DNA of 29,388 bases. Origin: a virus. The DNA lies in IMG/VR virus record IMGVR_UViG_3300030329_001387, positions 1 to 29,388 of that record. One strand, given 5' to 3'. The translations under genes were made by a program, and so were the position numbers. Below, one piece after another: positions 16,143 through 22,752 of this stretch; within the stretch, counting starts at the first letter, position 1, and every line of letters starts with the position of its first letter. The notes beneath the pieces are model-generated. The model was not told the DNA's origin. It was given only the letters and a program-made list of their open reading frames with translations, and searched no databases.

Positions 16143-16674
16143 TCAATTCTCCAAGTAGTTCCTCAGCACCTAATACTGCTTTCCTAACTACTCTGGCTGC
16201 AGTTTCACTCTTCATGAAACCTGCTGATACTAATCCCTCACAGTGAGGTGCTAGTTCAATCAGGGCTTTCACAGCAACCTGTCTTTCAATAGACCTGTTT
16301 CTGCCATCCACACTGCCACCTGATGAGGCAACAGGCACGGATACTTTTTCAGTAGATTCTACTGCTTCTGCACCGTCAACTGGTTCCCATGACTGAATGT
16401 CATAGTAAAGTGTTCCTGTTCCACTTTGATTTATGGAAAGAACAGCAATACCTTTGGCTCCTACTGACAGTGCGTGAGGTGGATTCCAGAACCCATTGAC
16501 CTCTTCAAGAATTACTTGATTGAAGTCTCTGTCTCTAACAGGATATTTACCCTGCATTTTTACAGTTACTTCAACTGGTAAGTAAGTTGCCCGTTGTCCT
16601 TTCATCTCAGATACTGACAATTCAATACTGTCATTCTCGTGAGCATAAGGGTTGGACAAATTTTCAGTTGTCAT
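16126..16674 (-). CDS. Hypothetical early protein
   Basis: 182 residues with AGGAG five bases before the ATG. The first half is beta-rich (RATYLPVEVTVKMQGKYP, AKGIAVLSIN). A Ser/Val/Gly linker (residues about 105-122) joins it to a helical C-terminus (QVAVKALIELAPHC, AARVVRKAVLGAEELLGEL). The arrangement recalls single-strand binding or accessory replication proteins, but I do not recognise the family. Preceded by the CGTNTTAGTA box at 16701. Confidence 0.6.
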   Translation of the reverse strand: MTTENLSNPYAHENDSIELSVSEMKGQRATYLPVEVTVKMQGKYPVRDRDFNQVILEEVNGFWNPPHALSVGAKGIAVLSINQSGTGTLYYDIQSWEPVDGAEAVESTEKVSVPVASSGGSVDGRNRSIERQVAVKALIELAPHCEGLVSAGFMKSETAARVVRKAVLGAEELLGELSEDNG

Positions 16675-16700
16675 ATTAACTCCTTTAACTGATTATTATT

Positions 16701-16710
16701 TACTAAAACG
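16701..16710 (-). promoter_or_regulatory. Early leader box, copy 1 (no hairpin)
   Basis: Reads CGTTTTAGTA on the minus strand, 26 bases before the ATG of the 182-residue protein. Unlike the other 13 copies it has an AT-rich stretch upstream and not a GC-rich hairpin. Confidence 0.65.
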
Positions 16711-16725
16711 TTTTTTACTATACTC

Positions 16726-16950
16726 TTATTTACCATTCACTGCAACATCAAAATTATTTGTCTTGAGAATGCCGATGATTGGTATGTAGAAATCAGGGTT
16801 CACAATGATTGGTGAGTTGTGAATATCACTGGGGTCCTTGTATGCCCACTGTTTTTTATCAATGTTCTTGGCTATAAAACTTCTTGCTTCTGGGTCTTGT
16901 GATACCAGAGTTACAATCTCTTGTGTTTTATAAATAAATACTTGTTTCAT
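16726..16950 (-). CDS. Small hypothetical early protein
   Basis: 74 residues, MKQVFIYKTQ onward, with IGILKTNNFDVAVNGK at the end. Soluble and mixed alpha/beta; no motif recognised. Only a weak AGGA precedes the ATG. Upstream lies a hairpin followed by a U-run at 16994-16958, so it may be read through from the previous gene or have its own signal. Confidence 0.55.
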   Translation of the reverse strand: MKQVFIYKTQEIVTLVSQDPEARSFIAKNIDKKQWAYKDPSDIHNSPIIVNPDFYIPIIGILKTNNFDVAVNGK

Positions 16951-16970
16951 AATTGATTCCTAAAAAGACA

Positions 16971-16994
16971 CGGTGACCCTGTTACAGGTCACCG
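16971..16994 (-). terminator. Intrinsic terminator-like hairpin with U-run
   Basis: Arms 16971-16978 and 16987-16994 pair perfectly over eight bases with an eight-base loop. TGTCTTTTT follows on the minus strand, the best U-run of any hairpin in this region. It replaces the usual CGTNTTAGTA box at this junction. A TAA in frame with a short open stretch lies in the loop. Confidence 0.6.
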
Positions 16995-17058
16995 TTTTGC
17001 AAAAGTTCTAATAATGCAATGTCTTGGTTGAGGTTGACTAGAAAGTCACAAATTCATA

Positions 17059-17238
17059 TTATTCTTTGAACTCGTCTACGTCAATACCAAACTCAGCAGC
17101 TTTCTCAATGAGGTCTTCTTCACCCCATCCTTCTAGCCCTTGAGTCACGAGCATTTCTGTATCCTCGTAACTATCAAAACCTTTATCACGAATTGCACTC
17201 GTGATTGCTTCTGCTAGTAGTCCGATGTCTATTGCCAT
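17059..17238 (-). CDS. 59-residue acidic protein
   Basis: MAIDIGLLAE to VDEFKE, with AGGAGG four bases before the ATG and box copy 2 at 22 bases. Helical and acidic, no known motif. Good ribosome site and placement in the array support a real gene. Confidence 0.65.
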   Translation of the reverse strand: MAIDIGLLAEAITSAIRDKGFDSYEDTEMLVTQGLEGWGEEDLIEKAAEFGIDVDEFKE

Positions 17239-17260
17239 ATATCCTCCTACGACTTGTTGT

Positions 17261-17294
17261 TACTAAAACGATTAGGAGGGCGTTGCCCCCCTAA
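17261..17294 (-). promoter_or_regulatory. Hairpin plus early leader box, copy 2
   Basis: Box CGTTTTAGTA at 17270-17261. Directly upstream in the transcript, a hairpin with arms 17272-17281 and 17285-17294, ten pairs including one G-U that exists only in the minus-strand RNA. 22 bases from the box to the ATG of the 59-residue protein. Confidence 0.75.
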
Positions 17295-17302
17295 AAGTAA
17301 AA

Positions 17303-17464
17303 CTATTTACGTTTAAACATATTAAACGCTTTTTCAACAGCAGCTTGCATTGAGTCAGCAATTATTTTTTCTGCATTCTCTTTGCCATGCTTTTCTTCTA
17401 ACTTAGAAATTAGCTTTGCTCTTTCCATAGCTTTTAATCTTTTTAAGTCATTAGCCCTTGACAT
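17303..17464 (-). CDS. 53-residue helical basic protein
   Basis: MSRANDLKRL to NMFKRK, an amphipathic helical protein rich in Lys, Ala and Glu. The ATG at 17464 has AGGAG seven bases away; an in-frame ATG at 17470 is too close to the SD. It overlaps the end of the upstream gene by 14 bases. Function unknown. Confidence 0.6.
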   Translation of the reverse strand: MSRANDLKRLKAMERAKLISKLEEKHGKENAEKIIADSMQAAVEKAFNMFKRK

Positions 17465-17666
17465 TTTCATTCTCCTTTCTTTCTTCTTGTGCTAAATATT
17501 CAGCCAATATTAGGGTTCCTTCTCCTAACATTTGAGCCGTGATAGGTATGTCAAAAAGGTCAAGTGTTGTTCCACAAAGACATTTTTGTTTACCTCTTTT
17601 ATTTAACTCTACTATAAGTTCTGATTGTACTTTGAGGATTTCTAAAACCTCTTTTTTTTCAATCAT
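17451..17666 (-). CDS. 71-residue protein with a CxC motif
   Basis: MIEKKEVLEILKVQSELIVE followed by LNKRGKQKCLCG and a helical end. AGGAGG is four bases from the ATG; a TTG just before it is unlikely. One CLCG motif might bind metal. Box copy 3 lies 17 bases upstream, the shortest such leader in the array. Confidence 0.6.
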   Translation of the reverse strand: MIEKKEVLEILKVQSELIVELNKRGKQKCLCGTTLDLFDIPITAQMLGEGTLILAEYLAQEERKENENVKG

Positions 17667-17683
17667 CAAACCTCCTTTGTTGT

Positions 17684-17733
17684 TACTAATACGTTCTATT
17701 CCCTATTCCCACCCTAGGAACGGGAATGGGAAT
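17684..17733 (-). promoter_or_regulatory. Hairpin plus early leader box, copy 3
   Basis: Box CGTATTAGTA at 17693-17684. The adjoining hairpin is built of two ATTCCC/GGGAAT helices (17698-17703 with 17728-17733, and 17705-17710 with 17722-17727) separated by a one-base bulge. Confidence 0.7.
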
Positions 17734-17765
17734 GGAACATAGAAGAGGGCATAGTTGATAGTTAT

Positions 17766-18968
17766 TTAGTTAAGTCTAAAACCACACTGTGGGCATGACT
17801 GCACCACATTTGGTTCAGATTCTGGTTGTGGTTGTGGTGGCACAAAGTTTGGATAAGCAACGTTAGTTGATTGAGCAATATTACTATCAGTTAATCTTTT
17901 TAGAGTTGCTTGGTCGTAAGTGCCACGTTGAACAATGTTGTTACCATCCATTTGTGCCTGTATGTTTGCACTTGCGTTAGATGACCACAACATTGAGTTA
18001 GGTCTTACCGAAGTGTGTATCTTGGAAAGAGCATTTACATCCTTGATGTAAGACATACTTTCTTTCTCAAAATTAGCACCTTGGTCTTCCTCATCAACAA
18101 GCATCACACCATCTAATGCAGATGCCTCGTTGACTAGACCAATCAATTTCATGATGTAGTTTCTAGCCACCAAGTCTCTGCTCATGGACAAAGGTATCTT
18201 CTGATGAACATTCAAAGAATACTTGAATTGAGTATCTTCAAGAGTCATCACTGGAATACCTAGTTCATAAAGCCATGGTGTTTCTGCTTCAAAGATTTCC
18301 ACCTTTGTTTTCCTTTGTAGGTTTTTCATTGCGTTGATGCCATCAATCTCTTGCAAGACTGGAGTTGGCATTGTTACTTCAACACCGTGTTTTGACTGAG
18401 GTCTTGGAATAATCTCACCATTGACGACATAACTTATGCCTTCTGGTGGTATTACATTACTCAGCATTTCCACAGCAGTTTCAAAGTCTCCCTTCACCAT
18501 AGGTAATACAGCCTCAACCGTTGTGCCTTGGTGGTAGTTAGGGTCTTTGTGTTTAATAATATTCCTTACACCATCTTTGAAACTAACGGTGTAATTCCTA
18601 GTCTTAATCACAGCTTCCTTTGAAACAGCAATGAGTTGTTTCTCACCTGCATTGAACCTACCTGCAACAGTAGGGTCGTTTCTCTTTTCAGTAGTCCTGA
18701 AGAGAGTATAGATGTCGGTTGGGTCTTTGAAACCACCACCGTCATCTTGCACCTTAAGTTGTGCAGGTCTGTTGCCATCCTTTGTAAGTTCTACAATACA
18801 AGAGGTCGGCGTAACAGCACCTTCAACGTAGCCCAAGAATTCATCGAACACATTGGTCACTAGTTCAACTGCGTGTCTCCATGCAGGGACAGAACCAAAT
18901 AGTTCTTTGAGTCCTTTGATGTCTACTTCAAATGCAGATTTAATACTACTTACAACTTTCTTAGTCAT
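17766..18968 (-). CDS. GHKL (HSP90/gyrase/MutL-type) ATPase
   Basis: 400 residues with AAGGAGG before the ATG. Bergerat-fold motifs are plain: N-box around Asn39 (VTNVFDEFLG), G1 box VQDDGGGF at 73-80 and G2 box GRFNAGEKQL at 103-112. The middle (150-300) resembles the transducer domain of MutL/HSP90-type proteins. The last nine residues hold a single CPQC pair (Cys392, Cys395), half of a zinc ribbon. T4 rIIA carries a related ATPase domain, so a role in exclusion or host takeover is possible. No endonuclease or topoisomerase domain is visible. Confidence 0.75.
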   Translation of the reverse strand: MTKKVVSSIKSAFEVDIKGLKELFGSVPAWRHAVELVTNVFDEFLGYVEGAVTPTSCIVELTKDGNRPAQLKVQDDGGGFKDPTDIYTLFRTTEKRNDPTVAGRFNAGEKQLIAVSKEAVIKTRNYTVSFKDGVRNIIKHKDPNYHQGTTVEAVLPMVKGDFETAVEMLSNVIPPEGISYVVNGEIIPRPQSKHGVEVTMPTPVLQEIDGINAMKNLQRKTKVEIFEAETPWLYELGIPVMTLEDTQFKYSLNVHQKIPLSMSRDLVARNYIMKLIGLVNEASALDGVMLVDEEDQGANFEKESMSYIKDVNALSKIHTSVRPNSMLWSSNASANIQAQMDGNNIVQRGTYDQATLKRLTDSNIAQSTNVAYPNFVPPQPQPESEPNVVQSCPQCGFRLN

Positions 18969-18992
18969 AATTTCCTCCTTAATTATGCCCTC

Positions 18993-19029
18993 TACTAAAA
19001 CGATATCGAGGAGGCGTTTAAGCCTCCTC
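18993..19029 (-). promoter_or_regulatory. Hairpin plus early leader box, copy 4
   Basis: Box CGTTTTAGTA at 19002-18993, 24 bases before the ATPase ATG. Hairpin arms 19008-19015 and 19022-19029, eight pairs. The TAA of the 56-residue gene lies in the loop. Confidence 0.75.
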
Positions 19030-19188
19030 TACTGTAGTTACCACCCATTGATAATCAACTGGCATATTTCCACCACCAATTTTGTCAATTTCAGTTCTTG
19101 CCTCATCCCAAATATCTTTGCTTTCCAGTTCAAAAGTATCTTCATACTGTTCAGTGATAGTCCACTTGACTGTGTATTTCTTACCCAT
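19018..19188 (-). CDS. 56-residue hypothetical early protein
   Basis: MGKKYTVKWT onward, beta-rich N-terminus then a helix (SKDIWDEARTEIDKI) and a final strand QWVVTTVEEA. Its ATG overlaps the stop of the upstream gene, which provides an SD (GAGGTGA). The last codons form part of the downstream hairpin. Looks like a small alpha/beta domain. Function unknown. Confidence 0.65.
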   Translation of the reverse strand: MGKKYTVKWTITEQYEDTFELESKDIWDEARTEIDKIGGGNMPVDYQWVVTTVEEA

Positions 19189-19475
19189 TACTTCACCTCC
19201 TCTATGTCAAGTTCAGCAAAGTCTCCTGCACCTGACTTGATGAATTTAAGTTTTACCTCAAGACCCTCATAGTCTTTTACATCAAGAGTTTCATCTTTCT
19301 TGATTTCAATCCATGCACACTTAGTCATGTCAGTCTCCTGACCTTGAGCCAAATCATCACCATCTCCCCAATAAAATACTTCTTCTAGTATTCCTTTAGG
19401 TAATGGAATGTTTGAAACAATCTCATAATGTCTAGTCTGTGATTGGTACTCTTCAAGTTTGTATTTCTTAGTCAT
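19188..19475 (-). CDS. Hypothetical acidic early protein
   Basis: 95 residues when started at the second of two adjacent ATGs, which has AGGAGG at a six-base distance; the first ATG is only three bases from it. Beta-rich with conserved-looking segments KYKLEEYQSQTRHYEIVSN and CAWIEIKKDE. No known domain. Translationally coupled to the gene on each side. Confidence 0.65.
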   Translation of the reverse strand: MTKKYKLEEYQSQTRHYEIVSNIPLPKGILEEVFYWGDGDDLAQGQETDMTKCAWIEIKKDETLDVKDYEGLEVKLKFIKSGAGDFAELDIEEVK

Positions 19476-19626
19476 CATTACCCTCCTTTAGTTGCTTGTT
19501 GAGTTCATCTATTTTTTTCTGAACCCATACAACACCACGAGTATTGATAAGACTGTGAAGATTGAAAACATCAACCTCTTCTGAGATTTGTGCCATCTCT
19601 TCCAATTTTCTTTTAACATTTGCCAC
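19468..19626 (-). CDS. 52-residue helical protein (GTG start)
   Basis: V/MANVKRKLEE to KQLKEGNDD, starting at GTG with AGGAGG four bases upstream and box copy 5 at 26 bases. Mostly one or two helices with a Trp. It overlaps the next gene by eight bases. The ribosome site and box position are the main support for the GTG start. Confidence 0.6.
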   Translation of the reverse strand: MANVKRKLEEMAQISEEVDVFNLHSLINTRGVVWVQKKIDELNKQLKEGNDD

Positions 19627-19652
19627 TTTACCTCCTTGCAAACATTGTTTAT

Positions 19653-19686
19653 TACTAAGACGATAGAGGGGAGTTACCCCCTCTAT
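19653..19686 (-). promoter_or_regulatory. Hairpin plus early leader box, copy 5
   Basis: Box CGTCTTAGTA at 19662-19653. Hairpin arms 19663-19671 and 19678-19686, nine pairs. The TAG stop of the upstream gene lies inside the 5' arm. Confidence 0.75.
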
Positions 19687-19964
19687 GAATTCCTGCTTTG
19701 AACTTTTAGTTCACCATTATCACCCAATGGTACTTCAAAGAATGAAGATGGTTGTGCAGAAACTATAGCCAATGCAAAAGCCTGTCTTTCATCATCAAGC
19801 ATACTGTGATGCCAGTCTAAAGCTGTGTCGATTGCTTTGCCTATAACTTTACGAAAGTTAGGGTCAAGACCTGCCCAATTTTGGTTAGCCTCTAATTCAA
19901 GAGTCACTGCTATTCTTGTCAGGATAAATCCCAACATAAACAAATCATCTTTTTTTACATTCAT
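19683..19964 (-). CDS. Hypothetical early protein
   Basis: 93 residues, MNVKKDDLFM onward, AGGAGG before the ATG and box copy 6 at 26 bases. Mostly helical (LGFILTRIAVTLELEA, GKAIDTALDWHHSML). No motif recognised. Its stop lies in the hairpin of copy 5. Confidence 0.65.
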   Translation of the reverse strand: MNVKKDDLFMLGFILTRIAVTLELEANQNWAGLDPNFRKVIGKAIDTALDWHHSMLDDERQAFALAIVSAQPSSFFEVPLGDNGELKVQSRNS

Positions 19965-19990
19965 ACTTTACCTCCTATATGAATTATTAT

Positions 19991-20028
19991 TACTAAGACG
20001 AGACTCACAGGAGGGGCTTGTCTGTGAG
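19991..20028 (-). promoter_or_regulatory. Hairpin plus early leader box, copy 6
   Basis: Box CGTCTTAGTA at 20000-19991. Hairpin arms 20004-20010 and 20022-20028, seven pairs with a larger loop. The leader after the box (AATAATTCATATAGGAGGT) closely matches those of copies 8 and 9. Confidence 0.75.
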
Positions 20029-20037
20029 CCAAGGTTG

Positions 20038-21108
20038 TTAGGCTAGAGCAGGCTCTAGCACTGTGTTTGACAGATTTGCAACATCCCAACCGAACCTCTC
20101 AAACTCAGTAGCCCTGTCATAGTCTTCTAAGTCTTGAGATGTCCTTGTTACAGCGTTTGTAAGTCCCCATTTAGTTGTGTCACCACCTTTGATTAAGTGG
20201 TTTAATACTGAGTCTTTCTCATCATCTGTAAACTTAAACTGTTTCTGTATTATTTCAACAGCATCGATAGGCTTTGCTATCTCAGTTTCTGTAGTTTTCC
20301 TGAGTTTTCCCAACACATTATTGAACCCTTCACTTGACAATACATTTCTCACTACATCTTGCACCTGACCAACCAAAGCATCGCTTGTTTTGTTCAGTGT
20401 GTCTCTGCTGAGTAAGTCTGTGATGTCATGCGAAGAACCAATGTGTCTTCTTTTGAAAGATGTTTCTGCAATCATACCGTTCATGCAAACTAATCTCTCG
20501 ATGAATGCTTGAACATTTACAGAACCAAATCCAACTTCTGAATTACTTACAATTACACCACCTCTGACAACATCACCCTTCTCAATCTCACCTGTAAGTT
20601 TGTCAGTTACAGCTTTGATGTAGAGTTTTTTCTCAGTAACATTGGATGAGATAATTTCTAGTTTCTCATCAAACATTACAGGCAACACAGCCTCGGCGAC
20701 ATCTTCATTATCAAAAGTCAGATACTTGTTGGACAAGTCAGCCCTCATCAAATCCCAGACAGTTGAACCGTCTGATTGATAAGTTCTAATCATTCTTTTG
20801 TTTTGAGTTTGTCCTAGCCAGTTGTTAACATTTTCTGCTAACAATACTGGGTTGTTGTTCATTACTCTTTCGTAGTAAGCGTAAGGAATTTGCAACCTTG
20901 TTGCTAGTTGTCTGTGTGCAGTGGGTGTAATCTCCATTTGCTTTGAGTCATCAATACTCATCAAGACTGGTGCATTAGTTGTTACATCGTCTTGTTCAAC
21001 TGGAAGTAATTGCATACTTCTGCTGTCCACGACCATGTCAACTTTTTTCTCTGCTTGGTCTGTAATTTTCTGTGCTAACTCATTTATGTTTAATCCTAAT
21101 TTTGGCAT
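20038..21108 (-). CDS. DUF932 protein
   Basis: 356 residues with AAGGAGG before the ATG. The DUF932 hallmarks occur in order: ITPTAHRQLATRLQIPYAYY (60-79), NVNNWL, the LSNKYLTFDNEDVAEAVLP segment (125-143), GVIVSNSEVGFGSVNV (184-199) and RLVCMNGMI (205-213). The family is common in phages and plasmids and its biochemical role is not established. Family assignment is secure; function is unknown. It has its own leader box (copy 7) and the preceding gene ends in a hairpin. Confidence 0.88.
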   Translation of the reverse strand: MPKLGLNINELAQKITDQAEKKVDMVVDSRSMQLLPVEQDDVTTNAPVLMSIDDSKQMEITPTAHRQLATRLQIPYAYYERVMNNNPVLLAENVNNWLGQTQNKRMIRTYQSDGSTVWDLMRADLSNKYLTFDNEDVAEAVLPVMFDEKLEIISSNVTEKKLYIKAVTDKLTGEIEKGDVVRGGVIVSNSEVGFGSVNVQAFIERLVCMNGMIAETSFKRRHIGSSHDITDLLSRDTLNKTSDALVGQVQDVVRNVLSSEGFNNVLGKLRKTTETEIAKPIDAVEIIQKQFKFTDDEKDSVLNHLIKGGDTTKWGLTNAVTRTSQDLEDYDRATEFERFGWDVANLSNTVLEPALA

Positions 21109-21142
21109 CTATGCCTCCTTTTGATGCCCCTCAATTTTTTAT

Positions 21143-21182
21143 TACTAAAACGATAGACTAGGTGGAGGACTCAACCTCCACC
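21143..21182 (-). promoter_or_regulatory. Hairpin plus early leader box, copy 7
   Basis: Box CGTTTTAGTA at 21152-21143, 34 bases before the DUF932 ATG. Hairpin arms 21161-21168 and 21175-21182, eight pairs. The whole hairpin is coding: it specifies the last seven residues of the 99-residue protein and the TAG follows directly. Confidence 0.75.
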
Positions 21183-21457
21183 TTCTGTAAGTTTTTGAGT
21201 CGTTTCTTAGCACCTTTTTGCACAAGTTTAGTCCACTCAATGAGTCTTTCTAAAGCCTCAATGTCATCTGTAAAATACATTTTCAATTGTGTATAATACT
21301 TTGATGAAGTCAACATTATACTTGTAGGGTTTTCAACTCTCAACTCAAATACATTCCAGTCCTTGTCAATATTGTGAAATATATTTTTGTCCCTAGACCC
21401 AAATAAATCACCTCTGCTTTCAAGCAAAATGTTGTTTTCTTTTTCTTTTGTACTCAT
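21158..21457 (-). CDS. Hypothetical early protein
   Basis: 99 residues, MSTKEKENNI onward, AGGAGG before the ATG and box copy 8 at 32 bases. Beta strands NVFELRVENPTSIMLTSSKY and a basic helix WTKLVQKGAKKRLKNL suggest a small alpha/beta protein. No known family. Its C-terminal residues are encoded by hairpin 7. Confidence 0.65.
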   Translation of the reverse strand: MSTKEKENNILLESRGDLFGSRDKNIFHNIDKDWNVFELRVENPTSIMLTSSKYYTQLKMYFTDDIEALERLIEWTKLVQKGAKKRLKNLQKVEVESST

Positions 21458-21489
21458 ATTATTACCTCCTATATGAATAATTTATTTAT

Positions 21490-21527
21490 TACTAAAACGC
21501 TGTTGAGCAGGAGATTTACTCCTGCTC
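21490..21527 (-). promoter_or_regulatory. Hairpin plus early leader box, copy 8
   Basis: Box CGTTTTAGTA at 21499-21490. Hairpin arms 21505-21513 and 21519-21527, nine perfect pairs with the TAA of the upstream gene in the five-base loop. Confidence 0.8.
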
Positions 21528-21680
21528 CTCAATGTTCACAATATCTTTGTCGGTTAATTCAATATTGTACTCCTCTGAAAAATTATCTTTTACATTTTGG
21601 ATAAATTCTTCTTTGGTTTCTCCATAACCACTTTCTGCAAATGATAACTTTATTTCACAGAACCATTCTTTCTCATCCAT
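21516..21680 (-). CDS. 54-residue acidic protein
   Basis: MDEKEWFCEI to NIEEQE. AGGAGG precedes the ATG, and box copy 9 lies 33 bases upstream. A beta strand, a helix (KEEFIQNVKDNFSEEY) and a final strand. Function unknown. The leader is nearly identical to that of the 99-residue gene, suggesting duplication of the leader. Confidence 0.65.
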   Translation of the reverse strand: MDEKEWFCEIKLSFAESGYGETKEEFIQNVKDNFSEEYNIELTDKDIVNIEEQE

Positions 21681-21713
21681 ATTAATACCTCCTTATATGA
21701 ATAATTTATTTAT

Positions 21714-21750
21714 TACTAAAACGAAACCGAGCAGGGGTTTAGCCCTGCTC
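21714..21750 (-). promoter_or_regulatory. Hairpin plus early leader box, copy 9
   Basis: Box CGTTTTAGTA at 21723-21714. Hairpin arms 21729-21736 and 21743-21750, eight pairs with the TAA of the upstream gene in the loop. Its arm sequence GAGCAGG is shared with copy 8; copy 10 shares GCAGG and adjoining bases. Confidence 0.8.
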
Positions 21751-22116
21751 TGGATTGTTTACTTCTTTGATTGTGTCAATGTCTGGGGTGTCTGGTTTCT
21801 CAGTCTTCATTGAAACTGTAGAGATTTCATCAATCCCTGACATTGGATTTATAAACCCAAAGATTTTTATGTCACCTTTGAATTTGTATATTTCAACCAT
21901 GTCATTATAAATGCCATTAGCCCATCTTTCTTGCATTGTATTGCCCTGCTCATCTGTCCAAGTGTCTTGGTCTTTATTGTAGTTCCAAGCCATTTTGTCA
22001 GTGTCAGTGACAAATCCATCGTCATCAAAAATAAATAGCATATCTTCAATGCCACCGTTTTCAATGCCACTTGCTATAGCCTCACCGAGTCTTTGGTTTC
22101 TAATTGCTTTATTCAT
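21739..22116 (-). CDS. Hypothetical early protein
   Basis: 125 residues, MNKAIRNQRL onward, GAGGAGG before the ATG and box copy 10 at 28 bases. Trp/Tyr/Asp-rich middle (DKMAWNYNKDQDTWTDEQGN), acidic overall. No family recognised. Ends Glu-Gln-Gly, these codons being the 5' arm of hairpin 9. Confidence 0.65.
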   Translation of the reverse strand: MNKAIRNQRLGEAIASGIENGGIEDMLFIFDDDGFVTDTDKMAWNYNKDQDTWTDEQGNTMQERWANGIYNDMVEIYKFKGDIKIFGFINPMSGIDEISTVSMKTEKPDTPDIDTIKEVNNPEQG

Positions 22117-22144
22117 AATATCCTCCTCTATGAATAATTGTTTT

Positions 22145-22173
22145 TACTAAGACGGCAGGGTCATCAACCCTGC
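22145..22173 (-). promoter_or_regulatory. Hairpin plus early leader box, copy 10
   Basis: Box CGTCTTAGTA at 22154-22145. Hairpin arms 22155-22161 and 22167-22173, seven pairs. Two consecutive TGA stops of the 27-residue gene lie in and beside the loop. Confidence 0.75.
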
Positions 22174-22247
22174 TCTTTTAAGATTGTGAAAATAGAATTA
22201 TCACTGACAACTATATTTCCTGTATCATTAATAGACACTTCAATCAT
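22164..22247 (-). CDS. 27-residue microprotein
   Basis: MIEVSINDTGNIVVSDNSIF and seven more residues ending EQG, followed by two TGA codons. AAGGAGG precedes the ATG, and it is bracketed by box copies 10 and 11 just like the longer genes. That framing is the main reason to call it. Predicted beta hairpin. Function unknown. Confidence 0.55.
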   Translation of the reverse strand: MIEVSINDTGNIVVSDNSIFTILKEQG

Positions 22248-22274
22248 TTTAACCTCCTTGATTAAAGTTAGAGT

Positions 22275-22313
22275 TACTAAAACGAGGTTGAGAGGGGCAT
22301 CCCTGCCCCTCTC
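22275..22313 (-). promoter_or_regulatory. Hairpin plus early leader box, copy 11
   Basis: Box CGTTTTAGTA at 22284-22275, 27 bases before the microprotein ATG. Hairpin arms 22290-22299 and 22304-22313, ten perfect pairs with a four-base loop. Confidence 0.8.
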
Positions 22314-22318
22314 ACTAT

Positions 22319-22678
22319 CTAAAGATAAAGTGGTGGTGGGTATCCTAAACCTCCTGCTTTAGCTTTACCCCACAATAAAAGTCTTATGTAGTGAAATGCT
22401 TTTTCATCTTTGCCACCGATATGCCACATATCAATATCTTCTTTATCTAAACCATCAACTGGGTCGTAATTCTTTCCGGTTTTATAGTTGTAAATTGTTG
22501 CAACTGTTTTGTCAGGAAATTCAAATGCCCATTCGCATAGTATTTTTGCATCTGCACTCTCACCCAAATGTTCTTTCCCAAACACTGAAACAAGTTTTTC
22601 ATAGGATATTTTTACATGCCCAATAAAACTTGTTCCATTGACTTCAAAAGTTGGCTTGATTGTGATTTCTGTTTCCAT
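22319..22678 (-). CDS. Hypothetical early protein
   Basis: 119 residues from the ATG at 22678 (METEITIKPT), which has GGAGG eight bases upstream; an ATG further upstream would run through this SD. Beta-rich N-terminus (FEVNGTSFIGHVKISYE), then KILCEWAFEFPDKTVATIYN, a possible small alpha/beta domain. Family not recognised. Confidence 0.65.
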   Translation of the reverse strand: METEITIKPTFEVNGTSFIGHVKISYEKLVSVFGKEHLGESADAKILCEWAFEFPDKTVATIYNYKTGKNYDPVDGLDKEDIDMWHIGGKDEKAFHYIRLLLWGKAKAGGLGYPPPLYL

Positions 22679-22709
22679 GATTAAATCCTCCTTCATCATG
22701 ATTATTTTT

Positions 22710-22746
22710 TACTAATACGATTTATTGGGGGGCATTTCAGCCCCCC
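22710..22746 (-). promoter_or_regulatory. Hairpin plus early leader box, copy 12
   Basis: Box CGTATTAGTA at 22719-22710, 31 bases before the ATG. Hairpin arms 22727-22733 and 22740-22746, seven pairs, six of them G-C in one run. Confidence 0.75.
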
Positions 22747-22752
22747 ATATTG

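Noticed and set aside
22679-22699. Upstream start for the 119-residue early protein
   Set aside because: It would place the ribosome site inside the gene; the ATG at 22678 has the correct SD spacing.
22710-22733. TAATACGA followed by a G-run resembling a T7 class promoter on the plus strand
   Set aside because: Only this copy of the box looks so. The other copies vary at these positions, and a plus-strand promoter here would oppose all nearby genes.
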